The notes beneath the pieces were generated by a model that saw only the letters and a list, made by a program, of their open reading frames with translations, made no database searches and was not told where the DNA came from. A DNA stretch of 10,818 bases, taken from NCBI GenBank assembly GCA_905372345.1, contig CAJPPE010000026.1, positions 1 to 10,818 of the forward strand. The letters run 5' to 3'. This DNA comes from an uncultured Treponema sp. Lineage in GTDB: Bacteria; Spirochaetota; Spirochaetia; Treponematales; Treponemataceae. The stretch's first letter is position 1. The number at the start of each line of letters is the position of its first letter. Both the position numbers and the translations under genes were made by a program. This document shows positions 1 through 5,091 of the stretch, piece by piece.

Positions 1-155
1 GCAGCTATTGAATTTTGAGATGACAAGTAGGTAATCTTCCCTATCTTGCCGGCTAAAACCATTTCAAGGAATTGTTTGCAAATGGCTTCATCTTGCATAA
101 CCTTGCAAAACATAAAGTCATCGGCTATGGTTAAATCGTCAAAACTTTTACGCAC
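1..155 (-). CDS. Rpn-family PD-(D/E)XK nuclease/putative transposase, N-terminal part (runs off the window)
   Basis: This is a partial gene whose 3' end lies outside the window. Fifty-one codons are visible from a GTG start at 155. The peptide contains DDLTIADDFMFCKVMQDE and later GKIGKITYLS, the opening typical of spirochaete and Firmicute proteins of the Rpn family (recombination-promoting nuclease/putative transposase, PD-(D/E)XK fold). The catalytic residues would lie further in and cannot be checked. The start is supported by a GGAGG at 163-167, seven bases upstream of the GTG, and by a TATAAT with extended TG at 174-179. Characterised E. coli Rpn proteins are DNA endonucleases that raise RecA-independent recombination; activity here is inferred from family only. 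It differs in its N-terminus from the second Rpn gene at 4026-4931, so the two are separate subfamilies, not recent duplicates. Confidence 0.8.
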   Translation of the reverse strand, partial: MRKSFDDLTIADDFMFCKVMQDEAICKQFLEMVLAGKIGKITYLSSQNSIA

Positions 156-173
156 TTTTTAGCCTCCACGTAT

Positions 174-202
174 ATTATACCACAACTTCCTCAATTTTAA
201 AA
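174..202 (-). promoter_or_regulatory. Promoter of the first Rpn gene (extended -10)
   Basis: On the minus strand, TGG-TATAAT is an extended -10 at 174-179, with a weak TTTTAA -35 at 197-202 and a 17-base spacer. The same layout, without gaps, lies in front of the second Rpn gene at 4950-4978. A GGAGG follows at 163-167. Confidence 0.6.
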
Positions 203-211
203 GAGCGTTTT

Positions 212-474
212 TTTTAATTTAACCGCAGGGGACGCTAAGAGCGCAAAGAATTTTGATGGCGATTTGATAACACATTCTTTAATTTTACCTTGGCGTTCCT
301 TACGGCCTTTGCGGTTTCTTTTAATTTAACCGCAGGGGACTCTAAGAGCGCAAAGAATTTTGATGGCAATTTGATAACACATTCTTTAATTTTCCCTTGG
401 CGTTCCTTGCGGCCTTTGCGGTTTCTTTTAATTTAACCGCAAGGGGCACTAAGAGCGCAAAGGAATTTGATTAA
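212..474. repeat. 107-bp tandem direct repeat, about 2.4 copies
   Basis: Copies begin at 212, 319 and 426 with a period of exactly 107; the third stops after about 45-48 bases. The first two full copies differ at only a handful of positions. Each full unit starts with AACCGCAGGGGAC and ends with CCTTTGCGGTTT. The first 28 bases after TTAATTT and the last 28 form an imperfect inverted repeat (about 20 of 28 positions pair), so each unit could fold into a long hairpin. No open frame or coding signal runs through it. This fills most of the gene-poor stretch 181-470. It looks like a dispersed intergenic repeat that has been tandemly amplified; its mechanism is unknown. Confidence 0.85.
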
Positions 475-581
475 TTTTCTTTTGCTTCCTCTTTTACCTC
501 TTGGGCAAAAAGAACGGAAGCTCCCATAATCCACAAAAACACCGGCACACAGAGTACTGTTTTTACATAATTTTTCTTCAC
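471..581 (-). CDS. Small secreted peptide or signal-peptide remnant (36 aa)
   Basis: This short frame runs from a GTG at 581 to a TAA at 471-473. The peptide has a basic start (KKNYVKT), a hydrophobic core (VLCVPVFLWIMGASVLF) and a likely cleavage site after A26 in LFA-QE. Only ten charged residues (QEVKEEAKEN) follow before the stop. A GGAG lies seven bases upstream of the GTG, so initiation is plausible. It lies 62 bases downstream of the surface lipoprotein gene on the same strand, and its end abuts the partial third copy of the 107-bp repeat. Two readings fit: a genuine tiny exported peptide, or the surviving 5' end of a longer secreted protein whose body was replaced by the repeat. I cannot assign a function. 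Confidence 0.5.
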   Translation of the reverse strand: MKKNYVKTVLCVPVFLWIMGASVLFAQEVKEEAKEN

Positions 582-582
582 A

Positions 583-643
583 TCAATTCTCCATTATCAA
601 TTATTAATTACACTTTATTAATTAAACCAAATTACCAATTGCA
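583..643. repeat. AT-rich heptamer array (TCCATTA/TCAATTA/TTAATTA type)
   Basis: Degenerate 7-base units such as TCCATTA, TCAATTA and TTAATTA run between the 36-codon frame and the stop of the surface-protein gene. The same kind of array occurs at 4001-4028 and 4993-5041. On the minus strand it also supplies the GGAG ribosome-binding site of the small frame. Confidence 0.6.
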
Positions 644-2914
644 TTACTCTTTCCAGCTTATTCTAATCGTAACATCGGTGTCGCCTTCGCTGTGCCGGTA
701 TTGTTCCGTAAATTCCACTTCATTGGCAGAGCCTTCATTAATCTGTTTATAAATATTTACTCCTTGGTTTCCGTTCTCATGGCCAGAACCTCTATACCCC
801 CATTGCCATGCGTCAGCATTGTAATGATACCACAGACTTGCCTTGGTCGTACCGATATGATTATCAGAACCGTTGTCTTCTTCGTAAATTTCGATATCTA
901 CCGGTATCTTTTTATCTGCAGGGAAGTAGCTGAATGACTCGGTAAAGCTTTTATTGATGGTATGTATCTGTCCGGTTGCGAGCTCACATGTGCTGTTCTC
1001 ATTAAATTGATCATCTACCATACCCCCGTCAACTTTCATCGTCCAGTAATATTCGGCCGTGTCGCCGTAATCTTTTTCTTTTACGCATTTTAGTTTCACA
1101 AAGGTAACCGTCAGTGTTGCCGGTACAAACTTTATAACGCCGTCCTTCTTTTTATACCGCCAGTGTTCGTTGCCGTTTTTAGGCGTTACCGTAAAGTTTG
1201 CTTTTTCGGCAGCGCCCGTTGCAAGAACTCTGCCGTCGGTATAGCTGTCAGGCGTTATCCGTGCGGCGGGTTTTTTTGTCAATGTGCCGGTTACGGTAAT
1301 GCTTCTGCCGGAGGCTAAATAGACATCGTTCTTTTCATCGTTGGTAACGACTTCCGCCCCGTCTTTCATATTAAATGTGCCGTATACGTATACGCCGTTG
1401 TCGCAGTTTTTAATGAAACTTGAGTCTTGCATATTAAATGTGCCGTATACGTATACGCCGTCGTCGCAGTTTTGAATGAAACTTGAGTCTTGCATATTAA
1501 ATGTGCCGCTTACATATACGCCCATCGTACTACAGGCTTGAATGGAAGTTGAACCCTTCATCGTAAAGGTTCCGTCTGCGTATACGCCGCTGCCTTCGTG
1601 CTCCGTCGTACAGCTTGTGATGCTGCTTGTGCCTTCCATTGTGAACGTTCCGGCTACATATACACCGCCGCCTCGTTTTGCCTCACAGCCGGTGATGCTT
1701 GAGTTTTCCATAATGAGTGTAGACCCGGACTCAACGAGTACGCCGCCTCCACGCCCGTTGCTTCTGACCTCACGGCCGTTTTTAAGCGTTATGTCTTTAA
1801 GGGTGAGTGTTTTATTGTCTTGCACATGGAAGATACGCGATCGCTGGTCTGCGTGCAAAACTGCAGAAGAGTCTTTGCCCTGTATGATGAGGTCTCTGCC
1901 GAGCGTAATTTCGCCATCGTCTCCATACTCCGCTTTTATTTCCCCGTCGATAATGATGGTATGGGCACCGTCCGGTTTTGCCGCTTCTTTTTTAAGCCGT
2001 TCCCACGCACCGGAGCCGCCTGCTAAATTGAGTTCACCCCCTTTAAACTTGACCGTTACGGTTGTAGGGGCGGTTACGTTGTAAAGCGTTGCGGTAGTCG
2101 ATGAGGAGCTTACGCCTGTCCATCTGTCAAACTCCCAGCCTTCATCGGGTGTTGCGGTAAAGGATACCGAATCCCCGTTCGTAACTTGAACGGTAGCACT
2201 TGTCATCGTTGAAGGATTGGAACCGTAGTTTGCTTTCAGTGTTCCGCCCTTTCCGTCTGCTACTCTGAACGTTACGGTGTAGGTATTCGCCGTCCACTTG
2301 GCATACAGGTTTACCGTGCCGTTTGCAGTGGTAGTAAGGTTACTTACCGATTGCTGATTACTATACTGTACATTACCGTCTGCATTTGTTGCCCAGCCGT
2401 CAAAGGTATAACCTGTTTTAGTAAATCCGTTTGCAGTGAGGTTCTGAGACTGACCATACGTAAATGACTGGTCAACCATGTTTCCGCTGGCATTGCTGTC
2501 GTTCTTGTTAAAATGCACCTTGTAGGTTATCTTCTTAAACCTAACCGTTACGGTTGTAGGGGCGGTTACCGTCAGCGTCGCTGTTGTATTAGGCGTATTT
2601 GCCGTAGCACCCGTCCAGCTGTCGACTTCCCAGCCGGTATCGGGGAAAGCGGTAAAGGTTACCAAACCCCCGCCCAGGACGTCAAAAGTTTGCACTGTGC
2701 TTCCGTTTGCCGTTTTAGAATTACCTTTGTATATGCCTGTGAGCGAACCGCCTTGTTCATCTGCTACACTGAACCTTACCTCGTAAGTCGGACCGCTTGC
2801 TTCTATCCTTGCGACAGTCTCATCCGAAGTAACGCCTTCCTGGTCGCTCAAGGTTATGGTATACGAAGTTTGGTCGTTGCCGTCGTTTACCTTTAGATTG
2901 GTGTCAAAATACAA
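644..2914 (-). CDS. Large 3' part of a frameshifted surface protein: InlB-type repeats, beta-helix, beta-rich C-terminus
   Basis: The frame of 756 codons nominally opens with a TTG at 2914, but there is no ribosome-binding site and the same frame reads on without a stop to 3118, so this is the body of the gene that begins at 3696. Domains by residue: about 45-128, a divergent InlB B-repeat ending VTAPTTVTVRFK; about 129-210, a Listeria-Bacteroides repeat (Flg_new type) with GYTFDGWATNADG and LYAKW; about 212-292, a second divergent repeat ending VTAPTTVTVKFK; about 315-545, a right-handed parallel beta-helix with GGGVYVAGTFTMEG-type rungs of about 21 residues; about 610-756, a beta-rich C-terminus of no recognised family. 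Such arrays are typical of exported adhesin-like proteins. With the upstream signal this would be a surface or periplasmic lipoprotein; ligand binding is inference. No hairpin terminator is seen after the stop. Confidence 0.85.
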   Translation of the reverse strand: MYFDTNLKVNDGNDQTSYTITLSDQEGVTSDETVARIEASGPTYEVRFSVADEQGGSLTGIYKGNSKTANGSTVQTFDVLGGGLVTFTAFPDTGWEVDSWTGATANTPNTTATLTVTAPTTVTVRFKKITYKVHFNKNDSNASGNMVDQSFTYGQSQNLTANGFTKTGYTFDGWATNADGNVQYSNQQSVSNLTTTANGTVNLYAKWTANTYTVTFRVADGKGGTLKANYGSNPSTMTSATVQVTNGDSVSFTATPDEGWEFDRWTGVSSSSTTATLYNVTAPTTVTVKFKGGELNLAGGSGAWERLKKEAAKPDGAHTIIIDGEIKAEYGDDGEITLGRDLIIQGKDSSAVLHADQRSRIFHVQDNKTLTLKDITLKNGREVRSNGRGGGVLVESGSTLIMENSSITGCEAKRGGGVYVAGTFTMEGTSSITSCTTEHEGSGVYADGTFTMKGSTSIQACSTMGVYVSGTFNMQDSSFIQNCDDGVYVYGTFNMQDSSFIKNCDNGVYVYGTFNMKDGAEVVTNDEKNDVYLASGRSITVTGTLTKKPAARITPDSYTDGRVLATGAAEKANFTVTPKNGNEHWRYKKKDGVIKFVPATLTVTFVKLKCVKEKDYGDTAEYYWTMKVDGGMVDDQFNENSTCELATGQIHTINKSFTESFSYFPADKKIPVDIEIYEEDNGSDNHIGTTKASLWYHYNADAWQWGYRGSGHENGNQGVNIYKQINEGSANEVEFTEQYRHSEGDTDVTIRISWKE
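1363..1560. repeat. 63-bp tandem repeat coding for beta-helix rungs
   Basis: Units begin at 1363, 1426 and 1489 (period 63). The first two match at about 60 of 63 positions and the third is more diverged. They encode 21-residue rungs of the form GVYVYGTFNMQDSSFI followed by NCD. The near-identity shows recent duplication within the gene; changes in copy number would lengthen or shorten the helix without breaking the frame. Confidence 0.85.
2052..2077. repeat. 26-bp perfect direct repeat, copy 1 (inside InlB-type repeat)
   Basis: It is identical over 26 bases to 2544-2569, 492 bases away. Both encode the end of a divergent InlB repeat (TAPTTVTV). Recombination between them would remove exactly one repeat pair in frame (492 = 3 x 164). 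Confidence 0.85.
2544..2569. repeat. 26-bp perfect direct repeat, copy 2 (inside InlB-type repeat)
   Basis: This is the partner of 2052-2077, in the first divergent InlB-type repeat of the surface protein. It encodes the same TAPTTVTV strand. Confidence 0.85.
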
Positions 2915-3048
2915 TACCCACTTTTCTGACGCTGACGGTAAGGCTGCAGTTAGTTGTTGTACGTTTCCACGCTCGATAAACGACGTTACAGCAGGTTTTT
3001 TAAAGTCTGAGTTGCCATCATTGTATAAAAGAGTGTAATGGGCATCGT

Positions 3049-3696
3049 TTATTGTGATCTTTGCAATATCCTTGTGTACCGTACGGTGACGGAGTTTATC
3101 GTTACCGGCTTTTCCATTTCAGAGGGATCGAATTTAAGACAGAGCACGTACTTCGAAGGAGACGTGTTTGTCTTTGCAATTACGATTTCTTTAGGTTTCG
3201 GCGGCGGGGTGTTCGATTTTATGCCGAAGGTGTAGGTTTGCTTAAATACCCTGCCGTCTTTAGCTTTAAGGGTGATGGTCGGGTTTAAGGCGGCTGAACC
3301 TTGTTCGTACCTTTTTAAGAAGTCTTGTTTATAGGTGAGCTCAAGCGTGCCTGAATCGGTTTGTTTCAGTTCATAGTCCGCTCCTGCCGCAGGCTGATGA
3401 GAAAGCTCTTTAAATTCGACAATGCCCGCAGGTTCCGAAGAAGTCGGCATAACGAGTGAAAAGCCTTTCGGGTTGTGCGCTGTAAGCGTAATAAGCACAT
3501 TGTCTGAAGAGCCGACACACGGCACACCCGCTCCGTCCGGCCTATGAGCCGAGACGATGCTGCGGTCTTTGACAAAGGCCTCACTCGCCCAATAGCTTAA
3601 AAAATCTTCCGGATCATCCAGAAGTTGCTCGCAGGCTGTAAAAAGTACAATTACGGCAACTGCCGCTGTTAAAAGCTTTAAAAGTCTTTTCATCAT
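3049..3696 (-). CDS. Lipoprotein, N-terminal part of the frameshifted surface protein (215 aa)
   Basis: The protein begins MMKRLLKLLTAAV with a hydrophobic run and a lipobox-like LFTAC, so lipidation at C22 is likely (C21 if the second ATG is used). A domain of about 170 residues follows, with FLSYWASEAFVKD, an extracellular beta-sandwich feel, and a proline linker NTPPPKPKE. I recognise this only as the leader domain of treponemal repeat lipoproteins, not as a named family. As it stands the frame ends in an out-of-frame tail at 3049, so the product lacks all the repeats of the downstream frame. The ATGs at 3696 and 3693 have no Shine-Dalgarno sequence upstream; a TATATT/TATTAT lies at 3703-3710, so transcription may start almost at the ATG. 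If the frameshift is real the product would be a short secreted lipoprotein; if it is a sequencing error the gene encodes about 1,016 residues. Confidence 0.8.
   Translation of the reverse strand: MMKRLLKLLTAAVAVIVLFTACEQLLDDPEDFLSYWASEAFVKDRSIVSAHRPDGAGVPCVGSSDNVLITLTAHNPKGFSLVMPTSSEPAGIVEFKELSHQPAAGADYELKQTDSGTLELTYKQDFLKRYEQGSAALNPTITLKAKDGRVFKQTYTFGIKSNTPPPKPKEIVIAKTNTSPSKYVLCLKFDPSEMEKPVTINSVTVRYTRILQRSQ
3052..3118 (-). other. Frameshift junction in the surface lipoprotein gene
   Basis: Within this interval both frames are open: the upstream frame stops at 3049-3051 and the downstream frame has its first upstream stop (TGA) at 3119-3121. The upstream frame reads sensibly to VTINSVTV and then gives the odd tail RYTRILQRSQ. 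The other frame, from 3079, reads VHKDIAKITINDAHYTLLYN and runs on into the repeats. The switch therefore lies close to 3079-3084, at the near-duplicated GTACGGTAC, and needs one base deleted or two inserted. There is no homopolymer and no slippery heptamer, so a programmed shift is unlikely. Confidence 0.8.
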
Positions 3697-3702
3697 GATA
3701 GC

Positions 3703-3733
3703 ATAATATACTACGGTTTTAATATTTTATCCA
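3703..3733 (-). promoter_or_regulatory. Candidate promoter of the surface lipoprotein gene
   Basis: TATATT at 3705-3710 matches the -10 consensus at five of six positions, and TGGATA at 3728-3733 is a four-of-six -35 with a 17-base spacer. The predicted start is within a few bases of the first ATG (3696), implying a leaderless or nearly leaderless mRNA, consistent with the absent Shine-Dalgarno sequence. Confidence 0.35.
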
Positions 3734-3761
3734 TTAAAAACAAGCTCATATTGCTAAAAAG

Positions 3762-3791
3762 AACCAAGGTTACCGAAAAAGAACTTTGGTT
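3762..3791. repeat. Inverted repeat, 10-bp stem
   Basis: AACCAAGGTT at 3762-3771 pairs with AACTTTGGTT at 3782-3791, with one G-T pair and a ten-base A-rich loop. It is the first of several hairpins in the gene-free stretch 3697-4025. No T-tract follows on either strand, so it is not a convincing terminator. Confidence 0.6.
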
Positions 3792-3795
3792 ACTC

Positions 3796-3829
3796 GCTCA
3801 AAATCGGACATCCGTGTCCGATTTTGAGC
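3796..3829. repeat. Perfect 15-bp inverted repeat with TCCG loop
   Basis: GCTCAAAATCGGACA at 3796-3810 is fully complementary to TGTCCGATTTTGAGC at 3815-3829 around a four-base loop. The outer TACTC (3791-3795) can also pair with GAGTA (3833-3837) across a three-base bulge. A shorter relative, CCGGACA-TCC-TGTCCGG, lies at 3876-3892, and a third CGGACATCCG core at 3901-3910. Confidence 0.85.
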
Positions 3830-3868
3830 TTCGAGTATTTTTGCTTGCGCAAAAAACTCGAAAGGCGT
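3805..3868. repeat. 64-bp direct repeat, copy A (96-bp period)
   Basis: It matches 3901-3964 at about 57 of 64 positions. The right part, 3832-3860, folds into a second hairpin: CGAGT and TTTTTGC pair with GCAAAAA and ACTCG around a TTGC loop, with one bulged A. Between the copies lies the 3876-3892 hairpin. Confidence 0.85.
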
Positions 3869-3900
3869 GGAACCACCGGACATCCTGTCCGGCTTATGAT

Positions 3901-3964
3901 CGGACATCCGTGTACATTTTTCAGCTTCAAGTGTTTTTGCTTGCGCAAAAAACTCGCAAGGCGT
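3901..3964. repeat. 64-bp direct repeat, copy B (96-bp period)
   Basis: This is the second copy of 3805-3868. The CGGACATCCGTGT start and the TTTTTGCTTGCGCAAAAA hairpin are kept, but its left arm has lost the long palindrome (TGTACATTT instead of TGTCCGATTT). Together with 3762-3892 this fills the gap between the surface-protein gene and the Rpn gene. Confidence 0.85.
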
Positions 3965-4000
3965 ATTTGTTGTGCTCTTTACGGTTCATTCAAGTATTCA

Positions 4001-4028
4001 CCAATTATTCATTATCCATTACCAATTA
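4001..4028. repeat. AT-rich heptamer array overlapping the Rpn stop codon
   Basis: Four 7-base units run in register: CCAATTA, TTCATTA, TCCATTA, CCAATTA. The last unit contains the stop codon (4026-4028) of the Rpn gene. A related array, 4993-5041, lies on the other side of that gene. Confidence 0.75.
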
Positions 4029-4931
4029 ATTAATCGCTTCCACTTCTTCTTTACTGAGACCGGTGGCTTGTGCTATATCTTCAATCGACAATCTTAACCC
4101 GATTAAGTTTTTTGCCGTTTCAAGAGCTTTTTTGTATGAACCGTCGGAAAAACCTTGCTCAATTCCTTGTTCAATTCCTTGCTCAATTCCTTCGGCAAAG
4201 GCGATTTCATGTTCTTCGGCTCGCTGTACTGCAATATCTGTTTCATAATCATATTCTGCCAGTAACATATTCAATACCTCCTTCGTCTTGCGTTTTAGAT
4301 ATTCACGCAAAATATTGTTCTCTATACATTCTTCAACGGCTTTTTCAAAACCGTTTTGCGGGTCTATCTCTTTCCACTTTCTTACCGTTTCCACAAATAT
4401 ACTGTATTCCTGTATCGTTTGGCAGTTTTCCAATACCGGATGACGGTTTTGCCGGTTTATGTTTATTACTTTAACGGTCAACTCAAGATTAGTTTCCGTT
4501 CCTCTTTCTATAAAGGCCTCCGATAGTTTCAGAGTTTTATCGGAAGGATATGGTTCCTCACCGTTATAAAAAACATAAAACTCAGGAACCGGAATTTTTA
4601 AGAGCTTACGGCTGTATTTTTCTTTTGATTCAAAGAGTGTTTCATACAGGCGGCTGACATACTCAAGACAGCGGAGAGGCATATTGGGATTTATCGTCGA
4701 TTGATGTTCTGCAAGGACTATTATTTTGTTATCGACAAGATAAGATACATCGTTATAGAATGTCATATAGAGAACCTGATCAAGTCTGATATTTTTTAAC
4801 TTTTCTATAGCCGTAAGGTTCTTACCGTGCAAAGCATTATACAGCGATAAGAAATTTTCTTTTGCTTTTTCGTCCTCACTGAATAAATCGACGAACACCG
4901 AGTCTTTGTATTTTCTGTTTGAAGTACTCAT
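4026..4931 (-). CDS. Rpn-family recombination-promoting nuclease/putative transposase (301 aa)
   Basis: This is a complete gene. ATG at 4931 is preferred over the GTG at 4937, because GGAGG at 4936-4940 overlaps the GTG but sits four bases before the ATG. The product begins MSTSNRKYKDSVFVDLFSED. D61 and the E75-H-Q77 of LAEHQST fit the D...ExQ variant of the PD-(D/E)XK nuclease core. YVFYNGEEPYP (residues 119-129) and the later helical region are typical of the family. A glutamate-rich GIEQ linker (about 248-260) follows, and then a short helix-turn-helix-like end, LSIEDIAQATGLSKEEVEAI. Length and order are those of intact family members. Known Rpn proteins are DNA endonucleases that promote recombination; 'transposase' is an old label and no terminal repeats of an insertion sequence are seen. 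The gene is monocistronic, with heptamer arrays on both sides. Confidence 0.88.
   Translation of the reverse strand: MSTSNRKYKDSVFVDLFSEDEKAKENFLSLYNALHGKNLTAIEKLKNIRLDQVLYMTFYNDVSYLVDNKIIVLAEHQSTINPNMPLRCLEYVSRLYETLFESKEKYSRKLLKIPVPEFYVFYNGEEPYPSDKTLKLSEAFIERGTETNLELTVKVININRQNRHPVLENCQTIQEYSIFVETVRKWKEIDPQNGFEKAVEECIENNILREYLKRKTKEVLNMLLAEYDYETDIAVQRAEEHEIAFAEGIEQGIEQGIEQGFSDGSYKKALETAKNLIGLRLSIEDIAQATGLSKEEVEAIN
4153..4190. repeat. 12-bp tandem repeat in the Rpn gene (GIEQ units)
   Basis: Three 12-base units, CCTTG(C/T)TCAATT, encode repeated Glu-Gln-Gly-Ile in the linker before the C-terminal HTH-like end. Slippage here changes linker length in steps of four residues and keeps the frame. 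Confidence 0.85.
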
Positions 4932-4949
4932 AGGCACCTCCCCATGTAT

Positions 4950-4978
4950 ATTATAGCACAGATGAGCGTATTTTAAAA
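4950..4978 (-). promoter_or_regulatory. Promoter of the second Rpn gene (extended -10)
   Basis: On the minus strand, TGC-TATAAT is an extended -10 at 4950-4955 and TTTTAA a weak -35 at 4973-4978, with a 17-base spacer. From the -10 through the CTTTTAAAAT block it aligns without gaps with the promoter of the first Rpn gene at 174-202. The start would fall near 4943, with a short leader carrying GGAGG. Confidence 0.65.
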
Positions 4979-4992
4979 GTAACCGATGTCAC

Positions 4993-5041
4993 ATAATTGC
5001 CAATTACCCATTGCCAATTACCCATTACCAATTAAAAATTG
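4993..5041. repeat. AT-rich heptamer array upstream of the membrane regulator
   Basis: About seven 7-base units are in register, alternating CCAATTA with CCCATTG or CCCATTA. It lies in the intergenic gap and ends just before the regulator's promoter. A longer reading of the regulator gene starting at 5011 would translate these repeats and is therefore not believed. Confidence 0.8.
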
Positions 5042-5053
5042 AAAAGCGTCTAC

Positions 5054-5082
5054 TTGCATTTTATACCGTCTTTTCTTATACT
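5054..5082 (+). promoter_or_regulatory. Sigma70-type promoter of the membrane regulator gene
   Basis: TTGCAT at 5054-5059 and TATACT at 5077-5082 match the consensus at four and five of six positions, with an exact 17-base spacer. The start would be about 5088-5092, right at the ATG at 5092, so the mRNA should be leaderless or nearly so. The promoter lies inside the longer reading frame, which argues for the 5092 start. Confidence 0.65.
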
Positions 5083-5091
5083 ATTCCTGTT

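Noticed and set aside
212..474. A CRISPR array in the 107-bp repeats
   Set aside because: The units are contiguous with no unique spacers, the period is far too long and no cas genes are near.
501..752. A plus-strand frame of 83 codons crossing the heptamer array
   Set aside because: It runs through repeats and antisense to the end of the surface-protein gene, with no ribosome-binding site or recognisable domain.
1542..2084. A plus-strand frame of 180 codons opposite the surface-protein gene
   Set aside because: It is antisense to a well-supported repeat protein and its composition is that of a shadow frame.
3052..3118. Programmed ribosomal frameshifting in the surface lipoprotein gene
   Set aside because: There is no slippery heptamer and no homopolymer at the junction.
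3751..4029. A plus-strand open frame of 92 codons (LLAQNRTSV..., FLLAQKTRK twice)
   Set aside because: It is made entirely of the hairpin-rich direct repeats and runs into the heptamer array. It has no ribosome-binding site and its repeats are explained by the DNA repeat itself.
4026..4931. A classical insertion sequence carrying the Rpn 'transposase'
   Set aside because: The flanking heptamer arrays are direct repeats of low complexity, not terminal inverted repeats, and no clear target duplication is visible.
4932..4937. GTG start for the second Rpn gene, two codons upstream
   Set aside because: The GTG overlaps the GGAGG that serves as ribosome-binding site for the ATG at 4931.
5011..5091. 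A 27-codon N-terminal extension of the membrane regulator
   Set aside because: It would start with TTG inside the heptamer array and cover the promoter at 5054-5082; no ribosome-binding site precedes it.
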